Positions 53,209-62,269 are shown, numbered from the stretch's first letter. The stretch: DNA of 64,000 nt from CAWIUB01 sp963839995 (GCA_963839995.1 CAWIXH010000001.1:496001-560000); one strand, 5' to 3'. Translations and numbers: made by a program. Notes: generated by a model not told the origin, from the sequence alone.

Positions 53209-53815
53209 CAGGCATTCACCGACCTGTCCCTTCCTCACCAAGCGTGTGATGCGGCAGGGGCCCTTCCCTCACCGGCGGTTATGTTGTCCAACCGGCTCAC
53301 GCGGTACTACGGCCCCATCCGCCACCCTGCCGACTCGGCGCGACTTCCCGTTCAGACGGTTATACGCACCGGCTGCTCCCGACCACCGCACGATCGGGGT
53401 CGACGAGGGCTTCCCCAGTTCCCGTGCCCACCTTCTGCCCATCCCACTCCCCCTACCCCGGGGGGTTCCTCAGCGCCTGCAACTCCAGGTCTTCAGCGCC
53501 TTCCATGGCCTTCGCCGTGATTTCAGCGGCTCGGCACCCCCTTGTCCCCTGACGGGGTTAGCCTCACGAGGCTGCAGGATTCGCGTCATGCTGCGGGCTG
53601 GACAGTCGCTCCCCCCGAAGGGGCTTTCGACACTGCGCTTCGACGCCGGGCGTTTCCCCCCGACGCCGGCAGCCTGCTACCGGGCCTCCTGGCAGCTACC
53701 CGGACCGGACTCACACCGGCTGGCGGACACGAGCTTGCGCGTGAATCACCTCAACGCGACCACCTCCAAGGTCATCACGTCGCGCGCCCACGCTACTGGG
53801 CACACGAAAGTCAAG

Positions 53816-54701
53816 CTAGGAACAGGAACGCACCGAAGATCGCGATGCCGGCGATACCCACGGACAGGTACGAACCGCCGCGGGTGCGGTCAGCGATGAT
53901 CTTCAACGGCAGCAGCGGGTTGCTGATCTTGCGCTCGACAGCGACGAAGATGCCGAGCAGCACCACGCCGATCGCCAAAGCGGTCAGCGTCACCGGGCTC
54001 GACCAGCCCGCGGTCTCCGCGCGGGAGAAGCCGAAGACGAGACCGAACAGGCCCGTCGACGCGAACCCCACCCCGATGATGTCGATCGGGGGACGGACGG
54101 CCGGGCGCTCGTTCTGCATGTATTTCAAGGCGCCGAGACCGGCAAGCGCAGCAAAGCCGAGGTTCACGTAGAGGCACCAGCGCCAGGACAGGTACTCGGT
54201 GAGCACGCCTCCGAGCACCAGCCCCACAGCGCCGCCCCCGCTCGCGACGGCGCCGAAGATGCCGAACGCTCTCGCCCGCTCCCTCGGGTCGGTGAAGGTG
54301 CGCACCAGTGTCGAAAGGACGGCAGGCGCGAGGATGGCACCGAACACGCCCTGGAACGCGCGGGCTGTGACCAGCGTCGAGAATGATTGCGCAGCGCCTC
54401 CGACAGCCGACGAGATCGCGAAACCGGCCATCCCACCGAGGAACGCCCATTTGCGGCCGAAGACATCACCGAGTCGCCCACCGACCAGGAGCAGGCTGCC
54501 AAAGGCAAGCGCGTAAGCGGTGACGATCCACTGCCGGTTGTCGTTGCTGAAGCCGAGCGCCTTCTGGGCCCGCGGGAGTGCGATGTTCACGATGGTCGCG
54601 TCCAGCACGACCATGAGCTGGGCGGTGGCAACGATGACCAGCAACAGCCAACGGTGTTCGGCCGCCTTGGGCCGCGTTGCGGGTGTGGTGACGGAAGACA
54701 T
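53816..54701 (-). pseudogene. DHA2 MFS transporter, N-terminal part
   Basis: ATG 54701 (MSSVTTPATRPKAAEH) starts. QLMVVLDATIVNIALPRAQKAL is DHA2 motif D1/helix 1. Motif A is in GGRLGDVFGRKWAFLGG, and motif C-like GAVGLVLGGVLTEYLSWRW follows. Helices 1-7 or 8 are present up to IFGAFLFLA, where the CTAG-flanked insert begins and a stop follows. The transporter is presumed to export a toxic compound, in the HxlR-controlled operon. Confidence 0.9.
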
Positions 54702-54835
54702 GAATCTCCTCAGTCCAGAGTGTCGCTCGCTCCCGACAGGCGGTCGCCTAACCGACGGTCTCGGACGCTTCACCTAATGGTGTTCGGCCTTCGCGTCGAG
54801 ACTGAGCGCAGGTATGGTGCTCGATCGGGCGTGGG

Positions 54836-55231
54836 TCACCTCACTGCTGTCGCGTGGATCTCGACGAGCAGTTCGGGGAGCGCGAGCCTCGCCACGCCGA
54901 TCAAGCTCGCGGCCCGCTTAACGCCGGCTTGGCCCAGGCGCGCTCCGACCGCAGGTGCCGCTTGCAGGTATGCGTCGACGTCGGTGACGTACGTCGTAAC
55001 TTGGACGATGTCGGCAAGTTCGAAGCCTGCCTCGCGGAGAACGGTCTCGAGGTTGTCGATCGCCTGTAACGCCTGTTCCCGCATTTGGCCGACATTGAGG
55101 GGATTTCCATCCTCATCGACTGAGGTTTGGCCGGAGCAGTAGAGGACCTGCTCGGCACCTGTGACCTTGTTCGCCTGGACGAGCCCGAATCGGTCCTGCC
55201 AGCTCCAAGGGTTGATGACCTGCTTCTCCAT
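54836..55231 (-). CDS. RidA family protein
   Basis: ATG 55231 (MEKQVINPWSWQDRFG) gives 131 aa. EQVLYCSGQTSVDEDGNPLNVGQMREQALQAIDNLETVLREAGFELADIVQVTTYVTDVD, in parts, and LALPELLVEIHATA match the YjgF/YER057c/RidA fold. The usual catalytic Arg in a R-x-x-V segment seems replaced (ARLALPELLVEI), so deaminase activity is uncertain. Middle gene of the SDR-RidA-MFS operon. Confidence 0.88.
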   Translation of the reverse strand: MEKQVINPWSWQDRFGLVQANKVTGAEQVLYCSGQTSVDEDGNPLNVGQMREQALQAIDNLETVLREAGFELADIVQVTTYVTDVDAYLQAAPAVGARLGQAGVKRAASLIGVARLALPELLVEIHATAVR

Positions 55232-55377
55232 GCTGTGCTCCTTGCTACTAGTGGTCTTGGGGATGAGTCGCAAAACGGGGCTGGTCGAGCTCCTCGACGC
55301 AGCAGTTTCTCCCGCCCCTGACACATGTGGTGCGGGGATCTTTGCGTCGGCTGCCGTCAGAGCGATCGACGTCGGTG

Positions 55378-56133
55378 TCAGCGTCCGACTTCGATGCTGG
55401 TGAACATGGCCAGGACATCGTCGTAGTTGCCGTTGGCTTGGGCGTCGCGGATGAACCGGGCGCGTTCGACGACGATCTCCTTGGCGTCGGGCGCGGCGGC
55501 CAGAAGGTCCATAGTCTCGGTGAGGAAGTCCTCCAGCGGCATGGCGTCCTCGTTGTTCTGGTTGCCCATCAGCGTCGTGCGCACGCCCGCGGGCACGAGC
55601 TCGATCACCTGGACGCCGGTGTCGGCGGCCTGCACACGGAGGCTGTCGCTGAAGGAGTGCAGCGCGGCCTTGGTCGCGTTGTAGGTCGGAGTGATCGGGA
55701 ACGGGACGAACGCAAGCGCGGAGGAGACGTTCATGACGACCGCGTCGTTCTGGTCGACCAAGAGCGGCAGGAACGCGTACACCATCCGGATCGTGCCGAG
55801 CAGGTTGGTGGCGATGGTGTCCTCGGCGACCGGCAACGAGCCGGGGTCCAGGAGGTTCTCCGGGACCTGGATGCCGGCGTTGTTGATCAGGACGTTGAGC
55901 TGCGGATGGCGGGCCGCCACCGCCTCGCGAGCGCGGGCGATCGATTGCGGGTCGGCGATGTCCAGGACGATCGTCTCGATGCCAGGGTGCTCGGCGGCGA
56001 TCTCGTCGAGCAGCTGCGTGCGGCGGCCGGCGACGATCACCTGGTTGCCGAGCTCGTGGAACTTCCGGGCCAGGCCGAGGCCGATGCCCGAGGTGCCGCC
56101 GGTGATCAAGATGGTGTTGCCTTTGGTCTTCAT
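55378..56133 (-). CDS. Short-chain dehydrogenase/reductase (DltE-like)
   Basis: ATG 56133 (MKTKGNTILITGGTSGIGLG) gives 251 aa. TGGTSGIG cofactor loop, IVAGRR, LDIADPQS, LINNAGIQ, VMNVSSALAFVPF catalytic Ser, and TPTYNATKAALHSF catalytic Tyr and Lys are all present. LVPAGVRTTLMG follows. Likely an NAD(P)H-linked oxidoreductase of a xenobiotic or carbonyl compound. First gene of the operon, divergent from the hxlR gene. Confidence 0.92.
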   Translation of the reverse strand: MKTKGNTILITGGTSGIGLGLARKFHELGNQVIVAGRRTQLLDEIAAEHPGIETIVLDIADPQSIARAREAVAARHPQLNVLINNAGIQVPENLLDPGSLPVAEDTIATNLLGTIRMVYAFLPLLVDQNDAVVMNVSSALAFVPFPITPTYNATKAALHSFSDSLRVQAADTGVQVIELVPAGVRTTLMGNQNNEDAMPLEDFLTETMDLLAAAPDAKEIVVERARFIRDAQANGNYDDVLAMFTSIEVGR

Positions 56134-56186
56134 GCGTCTTCACTTCCCTGCCGATAGGCGCCCGCGTGGCGCCCCGTTGATGGGAC

Positions 56187-56210
56187 AGTATCCAATTGAT
56201 ACTGGATACT
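56187..56210. promoter_or_regulatory. Palindromic operator between SDR and hxlR genes
   Basis: AGTATCCA (56187-56194) and TGGATACT (56203-56210) form a perfect 8-bp inverted repeat with an 8-base centre, in the 98-bp divergent intergenic region. The shape and place fit the binding site of the HxlR repressor. Confidence 0.7.
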
Positions 56211-56231
56211 TCAACGTGCTATAGTTACCTA

Positions 56232-56603
56232 GTGGAAACTAGGGGGAACTGGCTGCCTGGGGATGTGCTCGATCGGGAGTGCCCGTCCCGACTGGTGATC
56301 GGCCGCCTCGGCGACAAGTGGTCGATGCTGATCGTTATCGCCCTGAGCTCCGGCGTGCACCGCTTCTCGGAGCTTCGAGACCGCATCGGCGAGGTCACCC
56401 CGAAGGTCCTCACGCAGTCGCTGCGCGCCCTCGAGCGCGACGGCATCGTCGAGCGCACCGTCTACGCCGTCGTCCCGCCCAAGGTCGAATATCAGCTCAC
56501 CGACCTCGGCCAGTCCCTGCTCGAGCCGATCGCCGCCGTCAAAGCATGGGCCGAGAGCAACTACGGGGCGGTCCTCGACGCCCGCGCCCGTCAGCTCACC
56601 TAG
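56232..56603 (+). CDS. HxlR family transcriptional regulator
   Basis: GTG 56232 (VETRGNWLPGDVLDREC) gives 123 aa. The single conserved Cys near the start (DRECPSR) is a feature of redox- or aldehyde-sensing HxlR proteins. RLGDKWSMLIVIALSSG, RFSELRDRIGEVTPKVLTQSLRALERDGIVERTVYAVVPPKVEYQLTDLG (in parts) is the winged helix. It probably controls itself and the divergent SDR-RidA-MFS operon. Confidence 0.9.
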   Translation: METRGNWLPGDVLDRECPSRLVIGRLGDKWSMLIVIALSSGVHRFSELRDRIGEVTPKVLTQSLRALERDGIVERTVYAVVPPKVEYQLTDLGQSLLEPIAAVKAWAESNYGAVLDARARQLT

Positions 56604-56685
56604 GTGCAGCGGCGCACGTTCGGAACAGACTGTCGACCTTCCTTGATCACCTGGTCCCCAAAGCTCCCAGCCCCGCGTGAGGACG

Positions 56686-56919
56686 ATTTGTCGTCCGGCA
56701 TCCTCGAAACCATCGACATGGAGTCCTATCGCGTCGAGAAGCAGCAGGCGATGACGATCGCCCTCCCCGACGAGGAAGGCACGGTCGAGCCCGTACCGGC
56801 GTCTGGCGCTGGCCACATTAACGAGCCTGAACTCGAGCGACTGTCCGCGATCCGTAAGTCCTTCAACGACCTGTTCGGCAACAGCGCCTGGACCGACGCC
56901 GACCGGGTTCAGCGCCTGG
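56686..56919 (+). pseudogene. Type I restriction enzyme R subunit (HsdR), short internal fragment
   Basis: ETIDMESYRVEKQQAM, then EPVPASGAG, NEPELERLSAIRKSFNDLFGN and WTDADRVQRL match the C-terminal helical part of actinobacterial HsdR proteins, which have about 1000 residues. All motor and nuclease domains are missing, and the 3' side is cut by a group II intron remnant. A scar of a lost restriction-modification locus. Confidence 0.65.
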
Positions 56920-57030
56920 CGGGTAGCCGGAGGCATTTCAGCCCCCGGCTCCCACGGATCCGGACGTGAGCCTCTCGGCTCATCCGGCTCTTGTCATCGT
57001 GATCACCAGACATCACCAGTTCCTCTCTGC
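56920..57030 (-). mobile_element. Group II intron 3, remnant of the 3' end only
   Basis: The reverse strand shows a complete 34-nt domain V (56990-56957) and a domain VI stem, GAGCCGGGGGC with GCCTCCGGCT, ending CTACCC at about 56921. No reverse transcriptase or 5' part is present. The intron ran antisense to the hsdR fragment that forms its 3' flank. Confidence 0.75.
56957..56990 (-). ncRNA. Group II intron 3 domain V
   Basis: Reverse-strand GAGCCGGATGAGCC pairs with GGCTCACGTCCGGATC, 34 nt, with AGC triad and bulge in the standard places. It shares its lower stem with intron 1 domain V. Confidence 0.8.
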
Positions 57031-57050
57031 GTTCGTGACACACGTGGGGC

Positions 57051-57287
57051 TCAATAACCTCGGCCTGGCGAATCTAGGTCGACGGCGCCCGGCGCGCCCT
57101 CGATCGTCCAGGAACCTCCGCCGGACGGTTCGCTTCCGAGCACGGCTTGGACATTGAGGCTGACGGCGACGCCGTCCGGAACGTCCACCGACCCGGTGGC
57201 AAGGGCCGGACCGTTTTCGTCGGTCCACGACCTGAGCCACTCGACGGTTCCGACGATCCGCTCGGTCGGGAACTGCAGGATCGGCAC
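57051..57287 (-). pseudogene. Unknown protein, N-terminal fragment downstream of tniQ
   Basis: GTG 57287 (VPILQFPTERIVGTVEWL) encodes 78 aa: RSWTDENGPALATGSVDVPDGVAVSLNVQAV, in parts, and GGGSWTIEGAPGAVDLD. The sequence is coding-like but stops soon after DLD, close to the intron 3 remnant, so it is probably truncated. It follows tniQ in the same direction by 58 bases, the place of a transposon cargo gene. No function is known to me. Confidence 0.5.
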
Positions 57288-57345
57288 TCGATCAGTATCG
57301 GGACTCGATCAATCGAGCTTCGAGCCAGCGGGTCGGTTTGTCGGT

Positions 57346-58461
57346 TCAGCCGGCGTCGTCGCGTTCGACCGGGTGGAAGGTGCTGGCGCTTTCGCTGATC
57401 GTCGCCACGATGCCGTCCATCGCCTGCGACCAGTCGCGGACGAGGACCGAGCGGATGTGGCGGTGGTGCAGCATCGTGTTGCCGCCGCGGCGTTTGAGCG
57501 CGAAGTACGTCGCGCTGCGGTCGTGCCGGTCCAGGCTCGACGTGGCCGGTGTCTCGTTCCGGCTGGAGCGGTGCGCCCTGGTGTCGGGGAACGTGGTGTG
57601 CGGCCGGCTCGGCGGCCGCCAGCAGTCGTACTTCATCCAGTGGGCGATCACGTCGCCGTGGTCCGGACGCGTGTAGCGGTCGTGGCGGCCGAGCCGCCGG
57701 GCGGTCTCATCGCGGAAGACCTGCTGCTGGGTCTCGTCACCGGCAGCGAGGGAACGCCAGGCCGGGGCTGCGATCAGCCCGGCGACGGCGACCGCTTCGG
57801 GGTAGGTCGCGGCGAACAGTTTCGACGCGCTGAACACGAACAGCTCTCGGCCTTGGGGGATCAGCCAGTAGGTGCGGCCGTTCCAGGTGTCGACGGTGTT
57901 CTGCCAGTCGCGGTGGGGTTCGTTCCAGAGGTGCCCGCAGATGAGGAACCCGCTGAGGACGGCGTCGAACGCCGCGGCGCTGCCGTGGCGGCGAACGAGG
58001 CGGACGTGCCGGTGCTGGGCGGTCACGAGTTCGTCGGCGATCGGGCCGTAGAGCTCGGTAGCGCGCTGTCCGGCGTCCGGCGGCCCGATCCAGTAGCGGT
58101 GCTGCGTGCAGACGTAGCGGTGATGTGGCAGGAGCCGGTGGACTGCGCCGCCGTCGTGGCGGGCGTCGCAGCGCGGGCAGCGCGGCTGCGCCTGGTGACG
58201 CCACGCCGTCCACTCCGGTGCCGGGGTGCGAACCTCCGGCAGCGCACGGGCGAGTCCATCAGCTGGTCGGCCGGTGATCGCCGTAAGCCGATCCAGGTCG
58301 ACCTCACGCCGCGTCGTGCCGCCGATCGACGTACTGACCGCGTCCCAGATCTCGCGGCCCTTCAGCCCGTGCAACGCCGCCAGGCGGTCCAGGTAGGAGG
58401 CGACGGGCTCGTGCCGGGCCGGCGCGACCGGGATCGGCAGCCGCGGCAGCATCGTCGTCAT
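57346..58461 (-). CDS. tniQ: TniQ family target-selection protein
   Basis: ATG 58461 (MTTMLPRLPIPVAPARHE) gives 371 aa. LPRLPIPVAPARHEPVASYLDRLAALHG is the TniQ start. A zinc finger has CPRCDARHDGG then HHRYVCTQHRYW. TniQ/TnsD proteins choose the target or bridge it to the AAA regulator. The C-terminal third (KYDCWRPPSRPHTTFPD) is family-specific. Follows tnsC by 10 bases in the same operon. Confidence 0.88.
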   Translation of the reverse strand: MTTMLPRLPIPVAPARHEPVASYLDRLAALHGLKGREIWDAVSTSIGGTTRREVDLDRLTAITGRPADGLARALPEVRTPAPEWTAWRHQAQPRCPRCDARHDGGAVHRLLPHHRYVCTQHRYWIGPPDAGQRATELYGPIADELVTAQHRHVRLVRRHGSAAAFDAVLSGFLICGHLWNEPHRDWQNTVDTWNGRTYWLIPQGRELFVFSASKLFAATYPEAVAVAGLIAAPAWRSLAAGDETQQQVFRDETARRLGRHDRYTRPDHGDVIAHWMKYDCWRPPSRPHTTFPDTRAHRSSRNETPATSSLDRHDRSATYFALKRRGGNTMLHHRHIRSVLVRDWSQAMDGIVATISESASTFHPVERDDAG

Positions 58462-58471
58462 CGCAGCGTCG

Positions 58472-59542
58472 TCATCCGGCCGCCTGCTTGCCCCGTCCGC
58501 GCGTGGTTCGCGTGGCGTCGGCACGTTCGGCGGCGTAGTCGACCGGCACGATGTCGAGCAGTTCGCGAGTGATCTTCTCGCTGCGGTCCTCGATCGCAAG
58601 GATCGCGGCGCCGCGAACGAGCTGGGACAGGCTGCCGATCATGCCGCCGCTGCGCCGGTAGAGGTACTCGTCCATCGCGACGAGGCTGCCCGGCTTGTGC
58701 TTCAACAATCGCAGCGCCGAGTCCATCGTGGCGACCAGGGACCGCCACTGCTCACGCTGCTCGCTCGTGCCGTAGGCGAACGCGCCAGCGGGGATGACGG
58801 TGAACCGGCCGGCGATCTGCCGCCCGCGGGTGCCGGCGAACAACCCGGCCGCCTCGACGTCGATGCCGGCGTAGACGAACGTTGCCGGGAGCCGTTCGGC
58901 GAAGTACTTCAACTGGTCCGACACCTCGGCGCCGGTGCGGGTGGCGAGGTTCAGGTTGTGCAGCTCGTCGACCAGCACGACCTCAACGTTCGTCCGGGCG
59001 GCGGTGTGACAGACCGCGTCGACGATGTCGGTGATGTTCGAGCGTGCGGTGAAGTGCAGGCCGAGGAAGCGGGCGAACTCGACCGCCAGCATCCGAGCGG
59101 TCGCGGCAGGTGGCACCGTCACGTAGAGCACCGGCAGCCGATGGTGGTCGCGCGGGTGCCGCTTGCGAGTGTGCCGCTCATGGGTGCGGCCCAGCTGCGT
59201 CAATGCGGTCGTCTTCCCGGTCCCGGACGCGCCGGAGACGATCAGGCCGCGGCGGGCCGAGACCTGCTGGCGGTTCAGCTGGACCAGCAGCCGCGCCGTG
59301 GAGATCACCTTCTGGATCGTCGGCGTGTTCGCCAGTGGAAGATCGGCGTGATACTCCCGCCGCGCCTCGTCATAGGCAGCCCACTGTGCCGGGGTCAGCA
59401 GCTCGACCGTGGCCGGGTCGTGCCGATCCGGGACGGAGGGTTGCCGGTCGACAAACCGGCGCCACCCCTCCTTTGTGGTCAGCGGCTGATCCGCCGGGAT
59501 CGACTCGCCCTCGTCGTCGTCGATGTTCGGGCCGGTCACCAT
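58472..59542 (-). CDS. tnsC: TnsC/TniB-type AAA transposition regulator
   Basis: ATG 59542 (MVTGPNIDDDEGESI) overlaps the tnsB stop by 7 bases and gives 356 aa. LTPAQWAAYDEARREYHADL is a TniB landmark. Walker A RGLIVSGASGTGKTTALTQLG, Walker B VEVVLVDELHNLN, sensor FVYAGIDVEAAGLF and arginine-containing GRFTVIPAG complete the AAA+ core. It should assemble on target DNA with TniQ and activate TnsB. Confidence 0.9.
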   Translation of the reverse strand: MVTGPNIDDDEGESIPADQPLTTKEGWRRFVDRQPSVPDRHDPATVELLTPAQWAAYDEARREYHADLPLANTPTIQKVISTARLLVQLNRQQVSARRGLIVSGASGTGKTTALTQLGRTHERHTRKRHPRDHHRLPVLYVTVPPAATARMLAVEFARFLGLHFTARSNITDIVDAVCHTAARTNVEVVLVDELHNLNLATRTGAEVSDQLKYFAERLPATFVYAGIDVEAAGLFAGTRGRQIAGRFTVIPAGAFAYGTSEQREQWRSLVATMDSALRLLKHKPGSLVAMDEYLYRRSGGMIGSLSQLVRGAAILAIEDRSEKITRELLDIVPVDYAAERADATRTTRGRGKQAAG

Positions 59543-60441
59543 CGGTCGGCCTCCGCATCGGCGTCGAAGATCCCGAACGGGATCACTGTTGCCATCCGTT
59601 CCTGCTTCGCCTTCACCTCCGGTGACGGCGCCGGTGGCTCTGCCTGCTCGGTTGCCGGCTCCGGTGGCCGGTGTGAAGCAGCAGCAGCAACACGGCCGCG
59701 TGCCGTGACCCGGTCGGTTCGCTTGTCGACCGGTCCGGCCTCGGCGCGGGTCAGCAGATCGTCGAGGACCTTCGCGACCTCGGTCTCGTTGGTGTCGCCG
59801 CCGCCGCGCTGCGCGGTCAGGGTGCGGGCGTGGCGCCAGGTGAACTCGGCGAACGGCGCGGACACCATCGGCAGGTGCGTCCAGGGGGCGGTGATCCAAC
59901 CGTCCGGGGTGCGGACGAACACCTTCGTGACGTCGTAGGGGTCGTGGTGGACCTCCCAGAGCCCACGCTTCGCGATCACTCCGGAACGCTGCAGCCGCAG
60001 CGGCCCAAACTCGGGGCAGTCGTAGGTGCGGTAGTCGATCCGGATGCCGTAGGCATTGATCTGGCGCCACTCGACCGGCAGCAACTCGAGGTAGTCCTCG
60101 CCGGTCAACGTCATCGGCAGATACCCGGCAGCTGCGACCTGTGCGGCGTAGGCCTCGTTCGGCGACAGCACCCGACGCGGCTGCAGCGGATCGCGCAGCG
60201 CTTCGTGCGGGCGGGGCTGCCACCCGGCGAGCAGCCACTCATCCAGTAAGTCCTGGAGCTCCGGCAGCGTCCACGCCCCGGTCGCGTCGGCGCCGCGGCG
60301 GGTCGGGTTCGGTCCGGCGTAGCCGGCGACGTGCTGGCAGAAAAGTGTGTTGATCGCCGCAAACGTGGCCTCGACGACAGGCTTGTCGGTTGGTGTCCGC
60401 GGCCTGGCCTGCTGCACCGAGATGCCGAGCCGCTCACACGC
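59536..60441 (-). pseudogene. tnsB: TnsB transposase, 3' part (split by IS256)
   Basis: From the IS256 edge the frame reads RLGISVQQARPRTPTDKPVVEATFAAINTLF, in parts, carrying the catalytic Glu (PVVEATF). DEWLLAGWQPRPHEALRDP, LSPNEAYAAQVA and the Mu-type barrel (VIAKRGLWEVHHDPYDVTKVFV) follow. The C-terminal tail (MATVIPFGIFDADAEADRW) should contact TnsC. Joined to 62270-63405 without the IS and one TSD it makes 677 aa. Confidence 0.9.
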
Positions 60442-60525
60442 GAGCGTGTCAGATGGTCTGTGTACGGGAGGTGCCTGAGAGCCTGAAGTGACTGATGTGG
60501 CTTCAGGTGGAAGGAGACACCGAGC

Positions 60526-61953
60526 ATGTGCGCAGCAATGATCACCGATCTGGGGCCGGAGTCGTCGATGCCGGGCCGGGCGACACCACCGGCGCCGCCC
60601 CCGTGGGCGTGCGAGCAGACTCGCGCCCGGACGGCCGCCGAGCTGGCCGACGAGCTGGTGGACGAGGCGTGGCTGGACCAGCTGATCGCCTCCGCCGGGG
60701 CGGGCGAGTTGCGGTTGACCGGCGAGGGCGGGTTCCTGCCGGAGTTGATCAAGCGGGTCCTGGAGCGGGGACTGGAGGTCGAACGCACTGATCACCTGGG
60801 CTATGAGAAGGGAGACCCGGCCGGGCGCGGCGCGCCGAACTCGCGCAACGGCACCACCCCGAAGACGGTGCTCACCGAGGCCGGGCCGATCGGGCTGGAG
60901 GTGCCCCGCGACCGGCTCGGCACGTTCACTCCGCGGCTGGTGCCCAAGGGTGAGCGGCGACTCGCCGGCGGCCTCGACGACATGATCATCAGCTTGTATG
61001 CGGGCGGGATGACGGTCCGCGACATCGAACACCACCTGGTGCGCACGTTGGGCGTCGAGGTGTCCCGGGAGACCATCTCCAAGATCACCGACGCGGTGCT
61101 GGAAGAGGTCAAGGCCTGGCAGGCCCGGCCGCTGGATGCGATCTACCCGATCATCTACGTCGACGCGCTGGTGGTGAAGGTCCGCGACGGCGCGCACGTG
61201 ATGAACAAGGCCGCGCACATCGTCGTCGGCGTGGACACCGACGGAATCAAGCACGTGCTGGGCATCTGGGTGCAGAACGCCGAGGGCGCGAGGTTCTGGC
61301 TGCAGGTGTTCACCGAGCTGCGCAACCGCGGGGTGCGCGACGTGCTGATCGCCTGCTGCGACGGGCTTGAAGGCCTGCCCGAGGCGATCGAGACCGTCTG
61401 GCCCAAGACGGTGACCCAGACCTGCGTGGTCCACCTCATTCGGGCGGCCATGCGGTATGTGTCCTACGGCGACCGCAAGGCCGTCGCCGCCGCCCTCAAA
61501 CCGATCTACACCGCGGCCACCGAAGACGCCGCCCTCGAGGCCCTCGCGGCGTTCACCGAAGGCGAGCTGGGCCGCCGCTACCCCGGCGCGGTCGGCGTCT
61601 GGGAACGCGCCTGGGAACGGTTCACCCCGTTCTTGGCCTTCCCACCGCAAGTAAGGAAGATCATCTACACGACCAATGCCATCGAAAGCCTGAACTACCA
61701 ACTCCGCAAGATCATCAAGAACCGAGGGCACTTCCCCTCCGACGAGGCGGTGGTCAAGCTGCTCTGGCTGGCCATCTGCGACATCGAGGACAAGCGCGCC
61801 CGCGCCCGGGAGAAGGAACGCCGCCGCAAGCCCGTCAACCACCGCACCGCACCCGGCCGGCTCGTCGAGGGCCAACTCGTCACCGGCTGGAAACAGGCCC
61901 TCAACGCCCTCGACATCGCCTACCCCGGCCGCCTGCCGCAAGGAGTGAACTGA
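60526..61953 (+). CDS. IS256 family transposase, copy 2
   Basis: 475 aa, predicted protein identical to the one at 35732-37159, with the same DDE residues (YVDALVVKV, CCDGLEGL, TNAIESLNY region) and HLIRAAMRY motif. Intact and presumably active; its perfect target duplication shows that this insertion is recent. Confidence 0.93.
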   Translation: MCAAMITDLGPESSMPGRATPPAPPPWACEQTRARTAAELADELVDEAWLDQLIASAGAGELRLTGEGGFLPELIKRVLERGLEVERTDHLGYEKGDPAGRGAPNSRNGTTPKTVLTEAGPIGLEVPRDRLGTFTPRLVPKGERRLAGGLDDMIISLYAGGMTVRDIEHHLVRTLGVEVSRETISKITDAVLEEVKAWQARPLDAIYPIIYVDALVVKVRDGAHVMNKAAHIVVGVDTDGIKHVLGIWVQNAEGARFWLQVFTELRNRGVRDVLIACCDGLEGLPEAIETVWPKTVTQTCVVHLIRAAMRYVSYGDRKAVAAALKPIYTAATEDAALEALAAFTEGELGRRYPGAVGVWERAWERFTPFLAFPPQVRKIIYTTNAIESLNYQLRKIIKNRGHFPSDEAVVKLLWLAICDIEDKRARAREKERRRKPVNHRTAPGRLVEGQLVTGWKQALNALDIAYPGRLPQGVN

Positions 61954-61954
61954 C

Positions 61955-62215
61955 GTGACCGGAAACGATCACCGGCCCGCCTACAGCACGCTGCGATCAC
62001 CCTGGGTGCTCGTCGAGGACGGCGTCGTCGACCACAGCGCCGAAGTGCTCGAACGGCTCACCAACTGGCTGCTGACCGGCACCGACACCGCCGCGATCAC
62101 CCGCTGCACCCGCGCGCTATCCCTCGGCGAGACCGACGACCCGATCAGCATCGCCTCCTGGACCGACGCGCTCGCAGCACGCCTGCGTCACCGAGCCGAA
62201 CAAGCCCAACTCTGA
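61955..62215 (+). CDS. IS256 accessory ORF, 86 aa (copy 2)
   Basis: GTG 61955, one base after the transposase stop; identical to the copy at 35470-35730. It contains WVLVEDGVVDHSAEVLERL and ARLRHRAEQAQL; no domain recognised. Confidence 0.65.
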   Translation: MTGNDHRPAYSTLRSPWVLVEDGVVDHSAEVLERLTNWLLTGTDTAAITRCTRALSLGETDDPISIASWTDALAARLRHRAEQAQL

Positions 62216-62269
62216 ACACCCACCAACATCAACAAGGAGCACCCCACACACAGAAGACTTGACAAGCTC

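Larger units (their letters stand above)
51734..53805 (-). mobile_element. Group II intron 2 with maturase, reverse strand
   Basis: On the reverse strand the intron starts GTGTGCCCAG (53805), matching the 5' consensus. It has a long structured leader (53209-53805), an IEP (53208-51904), domain V (51892-51860) and a domain VI stem GGAGGCTGG/CCAGCCTCC ending CTACCCGA at about 51734. The 5' exon is CTTGACTTTC, not MFS coding sequence, so the intron entered an earlier insert. Confidence 0.8.
49731..53815. mobile_element. Nested insertion in the MFS gene, flanked by CTAG
   Basis: CTAG at 49727-49730 and 53816-53819 flank 4085 bp of inserted DNA. Its outer ends, CTTGAGCTT on the left and, inverted, CTTGACTTTC on the right, form a short inverted repeat. 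The insert consists of an IS1634 element and a group II intron. The outermost element, which produced the 4-bp duplication, has no gene left. Confidence 0.75.
60442..62269 (+). mobile_element. IS256-family insertion sequence, copy 2
   Basis: 1828 bp bounded by a perfect 8-bp duplication TCACACGC (60434-60441 and 62270-62277). Ends GAGCGTGTCAGA and, inverted, GAGCTTGTCAAG. Same two genes as copy 1, in the opposite orientation within the window. It interrupts tnsB between the second catalytic Asp and the Glu. Confidence 0.95.

Noticed and set aside
59536..61941. 801-codon reverse frame covering tnsB 3' part and most of IS256 copy 2
   Set aside because: The part beyond 60441 is the antisense of the IS256 transposase; only the first 300 codons from the stop side are TnsB. 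It is a chance read-through.
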